In this document: positions 47,291-59,592 of the stretch, one piece after another | Numbering within the stretch: the stretch's first letter is position 1 | Layout: each line of letters opens with the position of its first letter | Assembly: GCA_037893225.1 (NCBI GenBank) | Contig: JAZGUH010000209.1 | Span: 186,001 to 250,000, forward strand | Length of the DNA stretch: 64,000 nucleotides | Direction: 5' to 3' | DNA from: Hippasteria phrygiana | Lineage: Eukaryota; Echinodermata; Asteroidea; Valvatida; Goniasteridae | Program-made: the position numbers and the translations under genes | The notes under the pieces: model-generated | What the model was told of the DNA's origin: nothing | Databases searched by the model: none | What the model saw: the letters and a program-made list of their open reading frames with translations, nothing else

Positions 47291-48104
47291 CCAAATTCCA
47301 TCTGTTGGCATTGTGTCGTCATGTCTCCTATGAAAGAGCTAGTAGCATAACTAGGCGTCCGATTTGCGGGAGGGGGGGGGGGGGGCGCACATGTGGGGTG
47401 CACCAATTTGTCTATGGGGACTACTTCAGGGAGAAATTACAATAGGCTTGACTTTTTCTGTGTATAATTGGTAATCTCCAGTGGGGGGACTTGGGAGGGG
47501 GACCCCCCCCCCCCCCCTTATGCTACTGTAAAGAGCCTGGTCTCATTCAAGTTGTACATACATGTAACCTGTTTCCTTACAAAGCACTTGTATGAAAAGA
47601 ACACATCAGATTACATTGACTAATCTTCGGTACAAGCGAACCTTACCCATTTTGCTTGTGTGCCCCCCCCCCCCTTATCTTTCCAAGCCCTTCAGGCTCC
47701 GCCCATCATGACGTGTTTATAATTCATGCTCGTCCTGTATTACTTTACTTGATATCCCCCCCTCATCAGTGATAAATGTCCAGCACCTAGTGGTTTATTT
47801 ATTTAATACACGCTCTGGTGTTTGTTTAAAATCAGATAGGGGAAGTGTCATATTTGATTGATGGTCCAGCTGCAGAACAGACAGGTCCTGGGGTTGCTGT
47901 AAAATGGATGTGGTTCATAACAACACATCATCACCTATAGGTTCCACTATGGCTTCATACATCATCGGTAATAGGAGCACCAGTGTATTTTTGCTGGAAT
48001 GGTGTTTCCTAACTTGTTTTTCTTGTCCTGCAAAGCCTGGTGGGGAGAGCTCTCGGCTTACATGTACATAACTATGTACAACTGTGTGGTCTGGCTGTCT
48101 GAGT
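47291..48104. other. Low-complexity and non-repetitive DNA
   Basis: A G run at about 47366-47384 and C runs at about 47503-47517 and 47664-47676. No exon recognised. Confidence 0.4.
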
Positions 48105-49227
48105 GCATGATGTTGATTGCTGCGAGAAATCTGCGTCATTTTCTAGTTTATGTACATTGTAGAATTGCGTATTGTAAAATAAAACGGCAAATTATGTCTG
48201 CCATGAAATAACAAAAAAGTGACTTTTGAGAGCTATTTTTTATCAAGTCCCCCCTAGCCCGCTGGTACCATTTGTCTAAAGCCGTGTCCGCACTGGACTT
48301 TTTTGGAAGGTTTTACCGCGACGATGGTAAAATTAAAAATGGTCAAATGTGACCACTGTCCGCACTTGGACTTTCGACACGGGAACATTTTACAGAGACC
48401 GTGGTAGAAGTAACCGAGCTGTCAGTATAACGACTCATGAGGGCGCTTTTGCGATTGACGCAAATCACGCGGGCCTTTTCATTTTCCGGCCGATGTGTAC
48501 ACGCAGGCCTACGTCTTTAGCACCAATCAAACTTCCGACTGTATCAATAATAAAATCTGCTGTGATTGCGACCAAAAGAGGAACAACGCACTGGAATTTG
48601 GAAACTTGCCACTGCGGTGAAACGATGCAAAGCGCATGCGTGGTTTACCTGTGAAGCATGACCTTGCGCTCGGGTCGGATGTATGCTTTCCTGAGCCGCT
48701 TTTACCGACTCGCACTGTCCGCACTGGACTTATCGTCTTGGGAAAAGTTACCTGGTCAGTTTCCTGGGCAGCAGTTGGCCCGGTAGAAGTAACCGCTGGA
48801 CTCAGGAAAAGTAACTGAGAGGAAAACGTCCCAGGCTGTCCGCACTGGACTTAAAATGGGAAAAGTACCCATCGTCTCGGTAAGCTTTAACAAAAAAAGT
48901 CCAGTGCGGACAGGGCTTAAAAGTCATCGCTGCGGGCAGCAAACAAATCTGATGTCATTGGACGTACTCCCCTTTTGTGTCTAGCACTAGACACAAAAGG
49001 GGAGTACGTCCTGTGACGTCAGATTTGTTTGCTGCCCGCAGCGACAACTTTTAGACAAATGGTACCAGCGGGCTAGAGGGGACTTGATAAAAATTGCTCT
49101 CATAAGTCACTTTTTTGTTATTTCGTGGCAGAAATAATTGGCTGTTTTATTTTACAATATGCAGTCTTACAGGTACATAACTAGAAAATGACGCAGACTT
49201 CTCTCAGCAATCAACATTTTCTTTAAT
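48105..49227. mobile_element. Full-length palindromic MITE interrupted by a Harbinger-like element
   Basis: The two halves match 28119-28555 (cttttgagagctatttttt, gctgcgggcagcaaac, gcagacttctctc). The insertion lies at 48280-48917 between duplicated TAA. The palindromic centre here (agcactagac region near 48980) is even tighter than in the other copy. Confidence 0.9.
48280..48917. mobile_element. PIF/Harbinger-like non-autonomous element, copy 2
   Basis: 638 bp with ends AGCCGTGTCCGCACTGGACT and an inverse ending gcggacagggct. A perfect TAA duplication lies at 48277-48279 and 48918-48920, confirmed by the empty site at 28298-28300. It repeats gtccgcactggac internally. Reverse-oriented to 13570-14242. 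Confidence 0.92.
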
Positions 49228-49330
49228 TCTCCGGCAGCCCTTATAAGTAAATGTTGGACCCTTCACAAAATCCAAGTTGAATTACATGTTAGTCATCTTT
49301 AAATTCAGTTTCTGTTGCTCCTGATGAATT

Positions 49331-49737
49331 AAATGTAGTATACACCATTTGCTTTTGCTGTAATTTTTTGAAATAAATGGATTTGGGGGTTAGAATTTTA
49401 TAGCGTGGTAGCAAATACTGTAACACTGACCTGTTTAAAGTTTTGTGTGCATAGATGCTGGGAAAACAGAGAGAAGAAAATTCTGTTCTAGTAGTCTGGT
49501 TCCCTGACCGTACTTCAGACAAAACGGAGCAATTTACAGAGTCGGGGAATAATCAGGTCGTGTAACTGACTATTTCCAATAATTGTCAGCTGACAATCAT
49601 TGGGAGAACGATATCAATTTCCACTGCCATGATTTCACAGGATGCTTGAGACAGCTATTTACTTGCATTCTAGTACGGTATTTCATAATAATACAGTAGT
49701 TTTTTTTTTTTATGTTTGCAAATGTTGTATGCTACGT
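49331..49737 (+). mobile_element. GTAGTATACACC MITE, copy 5
   Basis: Ends aaatgtagtatacaccattt and tgcaaatgttgtatgctac. Collinear with 42994-43381. Confidence 0.85.
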
Positions 49738-51423
49738 TTAAGTTTTAACCGTTGCAAACTTACTCGTCAAACTTTGGGGGGGGGGGAGGAGGGGGGTGAA
49801 TGAGTTATTATTAAGCAGACTGAACCAATTTCCTGCTTCATTGAACTGCATGCCAATTTGGAGTTAATGGTTAATAGAATCTCAGCCATGCATTTTTAAT
49901 GCAAATATTGATCGGGATGTACATTGCAGCAATTGTCTTATACCATTAATGCAGACCGTTTTTTTTCTTCTCTATTTGATTACTTGAGGGGGAGAAAAAG
50001 GGCATTGAACTGGAATTCAGCTTGAAATGTTCTTGTTTTCATGCTCAATTTGGTCCCTGTGAAAGTGCAGCCCAACATGCCAGGCTGGCCATCCAGACGT
50101 TAGCCCCCTCGGGTAAACATGGCAAAAAGCGGAGTTTCCGACACGTGCCGTCCCTACCTGTGCCAGCCTTGCGTCTGACATTTATCATGTTTTTACCTGA
50201 GATGATTAATTACCGGTGATAACAAATGTCCAGGAGATAAAAAGGATTCACGTAGTCATCCGTCATTCTCGAGAATGAAGCAATGAAGAAAGGGGTTTGA
50301 TTAACAAATACTGGAGAGATTGTGTGCATCTGGCAACAAAGGAGAATTTGAGCTTCGTGTTTGGGAATTTAAAAAAAACGAAAAAAGGTTAGGAACTGGA
50401 AATAAATGGGGGAAATTTGGGAAAAAATGTTCTACTCAGTATGAGTATTTCAGTGTGATTCGTTGGGAGCCATAGGAAGCTTCTTACTATCCAATAGGAC
50501 CCGAAGTATCAATGCAAAACATGTATGAGATCCTCATCTCACTGAGGAGGGAGTATCAGTAGTCGGACAGAAATAACAAGTACAAATATCTTTTGCTTAA
50601 TACTAAGGAATGCTAAAATGTGTGTGCAGTTGTGCAATATATTGTCAGATTCTTGTAGTTCTTGAATTTGGGATTCTTACATGTGGAAGACATAAGGCAC
50701 ATGCCATAATACCGCCGATAATTACCAAACAGAATGTGTTGTCCTCTCATCAAACTCCTTGAACGCTTCGTACAGTTTCATTCATCCGAAAGAACACCCT
50801 CCCCCCCCCCCCCCCCCCCCCCACCAAGAAAAAAAAAGGTGCTGTGTGATCTAACAATATGGTGAACAAACAGAAATACTGTACACTGTCAACCTGGTAC
50901 GATGCTTGCTCGACACGATTTGGTTCCACAGCAAACAGAAGGAGAGCGAGCGCATTCGCATCCCGGCTGGCTCTACTCTTGGAATTATTGAAGTAACGGG
51001 ACTGGGGCCCGCGAAATTGAAGGAATATGATCCGCATGTATGGAATATTCGGATGATGCCCAGAACCCCTGCGTCATCACACCACCGCAGTGCTGAGATA
51101 AAGCATACAGATTTGTCAGTGTTTGTTGTCGGACCAGCGGGGTGTTTGTTATTGCCTTCGCCGTCTTTTGACGTGACTCTGGCGCTGGATATACAAACAG
51201 CGATGAGTCAGTCAGAATGGACACGAGTGTAACTTTGGTGGAATTATTATTAGAAGCAGTACACTATCTCATTAGAAATGGCAGCTTCTAAACTTGACCG
51301 TCCACTCCGTAAAGCTGGTCACTTCAGATAAACACTTCTTGGAAAGGTCCGTTCAGTATAAAACTACAAAAGAATCTAAAATATGAATAGTTGATTGCCA
51401 CTGACAATGTTGCCGACAGTTAG
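49738..51423. other. Non-repetitive DNA, no supported gene
   Basis: A G run near 49772 and a C run then A run at about 50801-50838. 50010-50330 and 50940-51240 are GC-balanced islands. The ORF at 50906-51232 has no domain I recognise. Confidence 0.35.
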
Positions 51424-51661
51424 ATGCTGCTGGTGATGAAGATGCCGCTGCTGATGCCGCCGCCATTGCCGCCGCCGATGCAGCCTCTGTTGCCGACGCC
51501 GTTGCCGCTGCCGTTGCCAATGCTAATGCCAATGCTGCCGATGATGCCGCTGCTGCCACTGCTGCCGACAATGCCGCCACTGCCGACGCCGATGCCGATG
51601 CCGCCGCCGATACCGCCGCCGCTGTCGCCGCCGCTGTCGCCGCCGCTGTCGCCGCCGCTGT
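51424..51661. repeat. Imperfect trinucleotide repeat (GCC/GAT/GCT type)
   Basis: About 79 imperfect triplets ending in a cleaner (gccgccgctgtc) block. Long ORFs on both strands give Pro/Met-, Ala/Thr- or Gly/Ser-rich peptides. With no flanking splice logic I read it as an expanded triplet tract, not an exon. Confidence 0.85.
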
Positions 51662-52214
51662 CAAGTTGTTGCTGCAGCTTGTACTGTTGTAGCTTGTGCT
51701 GCAACCTACATGTACTTCTATTGCCATGTCTCACATTATTCTATATTTTAGCAGTGTTCTAGGCGCGTTAATTGGATTTCCCGTCTATTTTACGCTTCAT
51801 ATGTCCACCAGGGCAGGGTAGTACGTTCTATCCCAGTCACACCCACACACACACACACACACCCATCTTCTCGAAATCCCAATGATCGTCACGGGCTAGA
51901 CAAAGTTGTTTGTGTCATAGTGTATGCTCATTAAGGCAAAGATAAAAGGAAATTGATGAGATCCTGGGTACTTTTTGATCAGTCATCAGTCTTTTTGACC
52001 TCACACTCACACCCCGCAGCCTTCCTCATATTTCACCAATTAATTGCATTCCTTGTCATGCTGATCAACTTGTTTTCCGCATTATCTGAATAATGAAGTG
52101 GACAAAGTTGGTTTTATTCACGTACAGTGGCATTACTTGGAGTATTGAACTGAGAAAGTAGAATATAAATTGCAAACGTAGATTATTGAAATAATACAAT
52201 ATTAAAGGTATAGG
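51662..52214. other. Non-repetitive DNA with a CA run
   Basis: An AC dinucleotide run at about 51839-51863. Nothing else recognised. Confidence 0.4.
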
Positions 52215-52543
52215 CCCCCTACTGCTACTCTTTTTGAGTTTCGCCCCAGCTTTTCTGACAAGCTGGAAAAGGTATTGTTTTGTCAGATTGCCAAATCCCA
52301 TGGCACCAATTATGTCGGGCAGCACTTCAGCCTTCAAAGAACCTGGGATCTTAATCATCATCAGACTTTGCTCAGACCCTGCAGCGAAGTTGTGTGCCGC
52401 CCCAAAGAGTGGCGTCAAATGGGCTGTCAAATTACAAGCCATTGAAAATGAATATTGGTCATGTTTGAACCTTGCTAAGAAGTCCCACATAAAAGTAATG
52501 ACCTCAATTGTTATGGCACAGGATAGAGCATTAACTGGCTAAT
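52215..52543 (-). CDS. Possible coding remnant or orphan exon, product unknown
   Basis: The minus frame is open from about 52537 (just after an attag that could be an acceptor) to 52065, with an ATG at 52488-52490. Residues read from 52537 to about 52220 look protein-like, with balanced composition and a basic C-terminal stretch. The last 50 residues turn AT-rich and noise-like. The opposite strand is also open (52234-52542), which weakens the case. I do not recognise a family. It may be a decayed transposon or retro-copy piece. Confidence 0.2.
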
Positions 52544-53091
52544 ATATGGAACACAGATGTCAAGGTCACCTGATCTTTACTTAATTCCGATGTTACCGGA
52601 AGTTGCACAAAATCAGTCATAACTTGACTGGGTGGTATTGTCTGTATATGCAAATATATGTACGGCTATGATCTTTGCACTGATAAGCATAAGAGCGCCC
52701 TCTAGCAGCACATTAAAGAAAACAAAATTTGACAGCAAAATTGTACGTGAAGAAAGTGTGAGTCATCATTGATGGAAAATGAAATCTACCATACCCATAA
52801 TACATTTGTGAACTTTGAGACCTATGACGTCATCAAACCGTAAGTTATGACCCGCTTATGTTTGTACACCGAAAAGATAGTACATGGGCCCTTTACCCTA
52901 AATACGAAGTGACTTCATTTTGTTCTTTTATTATGCATGTTTGAATATTTAGTATTATATTAAAGGGGCAGTAAAGTCAAAGTAAACGTTTTATAGCCCT
53001 GGGCTTTGCCCCTCGATTCCCTTGGGACTAATCCACTTACAAGCTAAAACAGGGTGATGGATTCCATGCATGCAAGCATGGTGAAGATCAC
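52544..53091. other. Non-repetitive DNA, no gene seen
   Basis: Nothing recognised apart from a gcatgcatgcaagcatg run near 53067-53082. Confidence 0.4.
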
Positions 53092-53094
53092 TAA

Positions 53095-53971
53095 AGCCGT
53101 GTTTCCATTGGATTTATTTTTGTCAATCTACCGCGACTTTTCTGTAGAATGATAAAATAGAGTCCAATGGGGACACGCGGTAAACTAACTTCCATGTCAA
53201 CTTACCGTGACCTTGATGTTAAACAGCCAGGCCGAAAGCGGTCGCGGAAAATATCCGCGCGGCTGCGGAGAGTCATCAGGGACGATAAAAAGTCGAATGG
53301 AAATGGCCCCTCACTGTAGAACTGCCGCGGCCACACGAAAAACCATTGTGTAAACAATGCAACTTTCTGTATTACGTCAACTACACAGCGATTAGCACTA
53401 GTGTGGGGGCGTTGGGGTATTCAAACCGTGGACGCAAAATGTTGGAGAACAAAAGAGAACAATATCTTTTGCAATTCCCAGCAGACGTCCGCGATTGGGA
53501 TTGTGTACAAAACATATGGAGGTCTTCCGAAAAAGTACAAACAAAAGAGGGACAATAGGACATCCACGTTTAGAGGTCGACATACGTTTTTTTCTGTCTC
53601 TTTGTGTATAGTACTCCCACATGTGATTACATGCAGTTGTGCTAGCGCTTTGCAGTGGAGCGAACCGACAGACGACCCTGTACGTGCATACAACTACGTT
53701 TTTCGTCCGTTTGCTGCTTTGAAACATGGCAGATTTTAGCGATTTTAGCATGCCAAAAAATTACGCTAGGTTACCGCGTCTATCCCGTTTAGGTCAAAGG
53801 TGGTTGTGCAGATGGCCCGCAATGTTTGACAATCTGCCGCCTCGCAAGCGAATAAACTTTCTGTTGCGGTTATAAAAGTCCAAATGGGAAAGCACGGTAG
53901 AATTACGCGAAGGCATGTCGCGGTAAGTTTTCGCGAGGCCGCAGAAGAAAAAGTCCAATGGAAACACGGCT
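53095..53971. mobile_element. PIF/Harbinger-like element with TCCATTGGA keyword
   Basis: Ends AGCCGTGTTTCCATTGGATT and an inverse ending gtccaatggaaacacggct. Perfect TAA duplication at 53092-53094 and 53972-53974. The word tccaatgg or ccattgga recurs near 53163, 53290, 53880 and 53955. It hosts a keyword-repeat piece at 53401-53575. No transposase ORF. Confidence 0.9.
53401..53575 (-). repeat. Keyword repeat inside a Harbinger-like element, mixed keywords
   Basis: Reverse complement of the 4200-4380 text (phrases gtttgaatacccc, ttgttctcttttgttctc, ttttgtacaca). Keywords are CGTGGAC (53427), inverted CGCGGAC (53487) and a decayed inverted CGTGGAT near 53571. T and C versions are mixed within one copy. 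Confidence 0.75.
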
Positions 53972-53974
53972 TAA

Positions 53975-56900
53975 GGGTCATCTTTACAATGTTCAAAACT
54001 GTTGAGTGGCCACTGTTCATGCATACATGTAGATTTACTACAGGACTTGTTGCAATACAGCCACAACGAAGGAAAAATGGAACATTATACAATGTCTTTA
54101 AGCAACACTGCGCTATATAAAGATCTAGTTTTTGTTATTTGTTATTTTCCTAGCAATAGAAAGGTTACTTTTGAATTAGACAGCAATGAAACAATCTACT
54201 TATGTTTACTTAGCTAATGGTTTAATAATTGTACACAGGGCGTATCTTTATTGCCAGAAGTACAAAAGCAGCTTGGAAATGAAAGCCTTTTTTATAGGGT
54301 TTACAGACTTGATAAGTTTGAATATTTGCTAAAGAAAAATATCTAACTTTACTCAAGAGCACATAAAGTGTATTAATAAAATATTTAAATTTTACCATTT
54401 TTTGAACTTGAAGGGGAGCAAATTCAATGCTACCTTTTCAAGAATTGTAAAACTTGTAAAGTAATTTCTATTTGATCAGCTGAATTATTATCCTTGTCGA
54501 TACTTGTGTAAAGTTGCATGGGAATGCATCCATGCCCCGATGTAAATTTCGTTGCAAGGGGATATGCCCTTTTCGTGCTCCCCTCCCCTAACCCCACACC
54601 TCCAACCTTGGGTAATGTTCTATTGGGTAGCTAGAGGCTCAGCAAGGTCTTCCAATTACCCACTTAATCTTGCGTCCTACTAGTGCCAGTGCTTGTAAGA
54701 GACAAAAACAAAGATTGTGAAGAGTTCAACCCCTACAGCCCGATGCACTCGCCATCAACCGGCCTTCCCCCTCATTACAAGCTACCTAACACTTTAAATG
54801 TACAGCCTTACTTGGAGAACAATCCCTAGCCCACAGGTGAGGCAGGTGCATATTCACCTGTATACTGATGACGAGGCAGGCCCCGGCCATACATAGGGGC
54901 ATTCCCAATTACCTTGTAATATTTATTACTTACCTCACCCCTCACCCCACCCCACACCCCAAACAACACATTCTCCCCCCACAGGTCATAGAGTAGCCTG
55001 CACCTGTAAACGTACAAGGTGTAATGGGTAAGCAAGGTCTAAATGGTCAGTCCAATTAGCTTTGCATATTTTGGGGACTACATAACAGCACGTTCCATTC
55101 AAAAATTTGTCTCTCTCTTACCCTCGGTCCGTCTGCCTGCCATGGGCAAGAGTTCCCTGAAATCAATATTGGACGGGGAGCTATTTCTATAGTAGCGCCT
55201 CACTGCTGACAGTGCACATCATCGGCCCAGTGACCCAGACTCGTTGGTGTTTCCCAGAGAGTGCTGAATCAATAAAAGTAAAATATCCAGAACGTGTAAA
55301 TACTTCCTGCTGTTTGGAGGGATAACTTGGCCAAGGTTAGGCATTTTTTTTTTCCCTCCACCTTCTTTTCTTTTAGTCCACACCGTGAATGCTTTTTCCC
55401 CGTGCCTAATAGCCTTTTTACGGTGATATCCCGTAAGACAGTGATGCGGCTGTTCATTCTTGAAATCAATTAGCTCCGTTCTTCACGCATCCTCGTTCTG
55501 GACAAATCGATTCTCTCTGTGGCCTATGTGTTCCATTCGCAGGTACAGGTGTGCTCGTTGATGGTGATTTCTGTCCTGTTCATCAGTCTATCCCATGTAT
55601 TATTCTCTAAAGGAACTCGCAAAGCAAACATTTACTTTGAGTTCCAAGCTTCCAACGGGGAATAAAAATGAACCGCACTGACACATAATGTGATTCATGT
55701 TAATACTCATAATATCAAGTTATCAGTTCATAATTTTCACTTTGTTAATTATAAACATGCTTGATTTCTCCACTGCAGTCTAAAACTACAAGGAAAATGT
55801 GGCTGCAAATGGAGGATTTTCCGAAATTTTCACTTGAAATACGAACCCTCTAGCTGCTGTTCGTTTGTTCCGACTTTTTCTGATTAATCCCTGATGGACG
55901 TATAGCCAGGGGGACCCGTCTGACTTTTTTTGTGGTTCTTTCTCTGCCTGCCTCTTGTTTATTTGGGTAAAGTAGCATTTGATATGTTTTGCCTTAGAGG
56001 TGACATCTCTGCAGAGATGAAAAATAAAGAAACTTGTAAGGTCGAGTTATGCAAATTCATCACTAGGCAACCGATTTTTCAGATGGTACCCGTTGGGTTG
56101 AAAATGAGTATTGCAAACAGGCGGGGATGAAGGGTATCGGATGTGTGATTGGCATGACAGGCTGTGTGCAATTTGTATCTTTAATAATGCACCAAAAATA
56201 AACAGTGATTCATAGCATGGCACGGAGACTCATTAAAACAAGGAGCTTTGACCATAATGGGTACAAGCATGTTGATTGACAGATCAGAGGCTGGGTTAAT
56301 TCTCATTGGACCTTGGATCGGTGACATTCAAAGAGTAATGACACCTACTTTGAAATTTCAACGGAGATAATTGGATCAAATTACTCTCCCCAGTGGACAA
56401 TGGAACGATTCATGTGCTTCTCCGAATGTTGTTGGTTTTTTTATGGCCCCGCCCCTAGACTCCAATGCCGTGACCTCTTCACCCCAGATCACATGATCAG
56501 GTGCATCTACCCAAGATCACCACCCCCCCCCCCCCCCCCACACTATGCCCATTTGTTGTTACGACAAAGGATTTCATGGTGACACCTAAACCAAGTTCGT
56601 TAACACCACCCAGTCATTCCTAGGGACAACACACAGTGCATTTAGAGATCCGATTGCCGATTGGCACGCGCTGTGCCAGCAGTGACCGTATTATATCCCT
56701 CATACTTTGCAGTCCGGTGGGCCTATAAAAAGATCACCACACATTACTTTGTCAGTGATAATAGATGGTATCTACCCGACAAGAAACAGGCAGCTTCAGT
56801 GCTGCTTAAACCTGTGGCTGAATGCATGCGGACAACTGGAACTGTGAGATTAGCCCTGATGATCATTGTCATCTGCTTTTTGTAGATTTTCACAGAATCT

Positions 56901-58060
56901 TACCAACGGATGTGTTAATTACTGTCAGCCTAGCAAAGTCTTACATTGACAAGAGACGCAGCACTGCTTTACTCTTGTCACAGAAGGGGCACATGATGAA
57001 GCACTGCAGATAGCATCTCTCTTGGATGATTAAAAAGAAAAACCAAAAAAACTAAACCTCATAATCCCTGCAATATCCCCTTGCCCTTGCCATCTAGAGT
57101 GTGAATTACATTGTCAGTGATTTCTACCCTGTTGATAACAAGGGCCATACTGTACGTGATGAGTGTATGCATACGCTGCCAGGGCACACACATTGATTAA
57201 CTAGTGTTGGCCAATCAACAGAGCCAGTGCGACTCGTCCCACTACTACATGTATGCGGAACTCACACAGCTGAGGCTCAGTGTGAAATAAGACTCAGCCG
57301 TGGCACTGGACATTTTTTTTGGTCAGAGCCCTGCAAGACATCAACGGGAGCATTAACTTTATGCCATTTTCGCCAGCAATGCAGAGCATCAATTTCATCT
57401 TCCCCCGCGTGTCGTCACAGGAAATCTATCATGAATGAACAGGTCCGTTAAGAAATGTGGGCTCATTCATTCCCCGATCTGGTCTTCAGCTCTGAGTGCC
57501 TTCAGCCGCCTTTGGTCTATCACGCCCGCTTCATTAATATTTCCTGTCCGCTTTGAGGAACACCGGCACTTCTACTTCATTGGTTTTAACAACATGAGCC
57601 GCGCATGTGTATGTGACATGCAAATCAAGTCGGCCACCATCCACGGGTAGAGGCCCAGATATTATTGGGTAAAAGCATTCAGAGCCGGGCCGTTGGACGT
57701 TGGATGTTGGATGGAGTGGGAAAAGTGGTTGTGCATCACATTACAAGTATCGGTCAGTAAAAGTTTACCCCTTGGATTTGTGCTGCGTTGATGTCCTAGC
57801 GCAAGGAGGTACATTGTCCTGGTGTGTTATTTACTCTTTGGGAATTGCTAAAGGAAAAGGACATTTGGAAGAGTAGACCCACCAGGAAAAAAGGCATTGG
57901 ATTTATAGCTCATTGGACTTAATACAATCAATTCTGAAAGTACTGGTAAGTGTTTTATATTCGTGTTTTATTTCATTATTGTTATACAAACCTTGCTTTT
58001 TCATCATTTGAGCTGTTTTGATTGTGGAATTGTTTGGTGGGTTGGGTTTGTTTTGTTTTT
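53975..58060. promoter_or_regulatory. Long non-repetitive stretch with candidate regulatory islands
   Basis: No supported exon. 54560-55640, 56160-56600, 56620-57250 and 57215-57660 look like repeat-free islands. 57440-57660 contains gcttcattaatatttcctg and the octamer atgcaaatcaag. A C run lies at about 56521-56540. ORFs lack signatures. Confidence 0.3.
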
Positions 58061-58229
58061 GTTTGTTTGTTTGTTTGTTGGGGTGTTTGTTTGTTTGTTT
58101 GTTTGTTTGTTTGTTTGTTTGTTTGTTTGTTTGTTTGTTTGTTTGTTTGTTTGTTTGTTTGTTTGTTTGTTTGTTTGTTTGTTTGTTTGTTTGTTTGTTT
58201 GTTTGTTTGTTTGTTTGTTTGTTTGTTTA
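58061..58229 (+). repeat. (GTTT)n microsatellite
   Basis: About 40 units of gttt with one early interruption (ttggggtg near 58079). Encodes cysteine/leucine/phenylalanine/valine tracts or, on the minus strand, a lysine/glutamine/threonine/asparagine tract. These are spurious ORFs. Confidence 0.97.
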
Positions 58230-58329
58230 TAGCTGTGAGTGCTCAAGCGAGTCAGGGATTTGGGTTTTCTACTCTTGTGTGTGCTCTTTATATGTGCAGT
58301 GTTTATTTGCCCTCCTGTGTGGTCTGCTG

Positions 58330-58690
58330 TGCTCACTTCATGTTCTAATGTAGTCTGCTCTGCTGTGCTGTGCTGTACTGTGCTGTACTGTGCTTTGCTC
58401 TGCTTACCTGGGCCATGGAGCAAGGATCAGCTAGACTTGTTTAGGTTTGGCTGGGCTGAGTTTGGCTGGGCTGGGCTGGGCTGGGCTGGGCTGGGCTGGG
58501 CTGGGCTTGGCTTGGTTTAGGCTTGGTTTAGGCTTGTTTAGGCTGGGCTTAATTGGATTGTTTATGCTGAGAAGTGCTGGGATTGGCTGGGTACCACTGG
58601 GCTAGCCTCAATTTGGCTTGGCTTGGCTTGCATTGGCTTGGCTTGACTGGGCGGAGCTGAGCTTGGCTTGGCTTAGGCTCAGCCTCAGCC
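58330..58690 (+). repeat. Cascade of short G/T-rich microsatellites
   Basis: In order: ctgtgctgtact words (58355-58400), gggctgggctggg (58450-58507), ggcttggtttag words (58505-58555), cttggcttgg words (58612-58675) and cagcctcagcctcag (58681-58695). All share a G/T-rich plus strand. Confidence 0.85.
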
Positions 58691-58699
58691 TCAGTCTAC

Positions 58700-59592
58700 T
58701 GTACTCTCTGCTGCGTGTATGTTATCTGCTGTGTTGACCTTCGTCCAGTTCTACTCTGCTGATTACTCTGCTATGATTTATTGTGTTTTGCTGTATTCTG
58801 CTGTGTTATGCCCTTTTCATTTCTTGGATTTTTGCACACTTGCACAGTGCGAAATGTTTTGCAATTTGGTCTTATTCTTTCTATCTAGATTGTTTCTCTT
58901 TTTCCCCCCCAGCAAGTTCATTATTTCTCTTCTAAACCAGCAGTATTAAAAAATGATTTTGGTTTGTAACAGCTCTCAGTTTACTCACGTGATTATTTTG
59001 TTAAGAAGCCTAGATGAGTCATCAACATAAAGTACACGAAACCCCCACCAACAAATGGTTTTGAATTATGACCATAAGGGTATGAAATGATTCTGCTTTC
59101 CATTGACTGATTTTACTAATCGGCTTCCTCTGATAACAGCACTGTGAATCATTCACTCCCCTAATGAAGGGCATACGCAATTACGCAGTGAAGATGCCAG
59201 CTCATTGGCTCACAGGCTTGTTTCTAAATAAAGTAAGATGACATCACACCCCGGGAAGACACAACTCACAGGTGTGTAGGGACACCAGAGGTCATTGACA
59301 CCAAGCAGAGATTCCATTTAAAATCCCCCCCCTCTCAAAGCCCCCAGATATTAGTCATCTCGGCATCTTTCTCTCCTCACTGGATACACCATAGGAAACC
59401 CATCAGTAAATCTTTCAGTACTCTGTGATCTTACCAGCTGTGTGGAGAACCAAAGATGCTAGTAATTGTGTCGGTAGTTTCAAACCACCAGCCACTTGGT
59501 CCAGGTCTGTACCGGAGCCTCGGCTCAATTACCAGCTCTCCATGTGTGGCTAGCTGCTGAGTTGCTAGTCTAGTTATAATGTAGGCCTGTGT
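58700..59592. other. Non-repetitive DNA, no gene seen
   Basis: Up to about 58830 the text keeps a tctgct/tgctgtg flavour continuing the microsatellite cascade. After that nothing was recognised. Confidence 0.4.

Noticed and set aside
51353..51762. Ala/Thr-, Gly/Ser- and Pro/Met-rich ORFs on both strands
   Set aside because: All arise from the imperfect trinucleotide tract with no exon boundaries.
57963..58353. Leucine/cysteine/valine-rich plus ORFs and lysine/glutamine/threonine/asparagine-rich minus ORF
   Set aside because: Products of the (GTTT)n tract, open in every phase.
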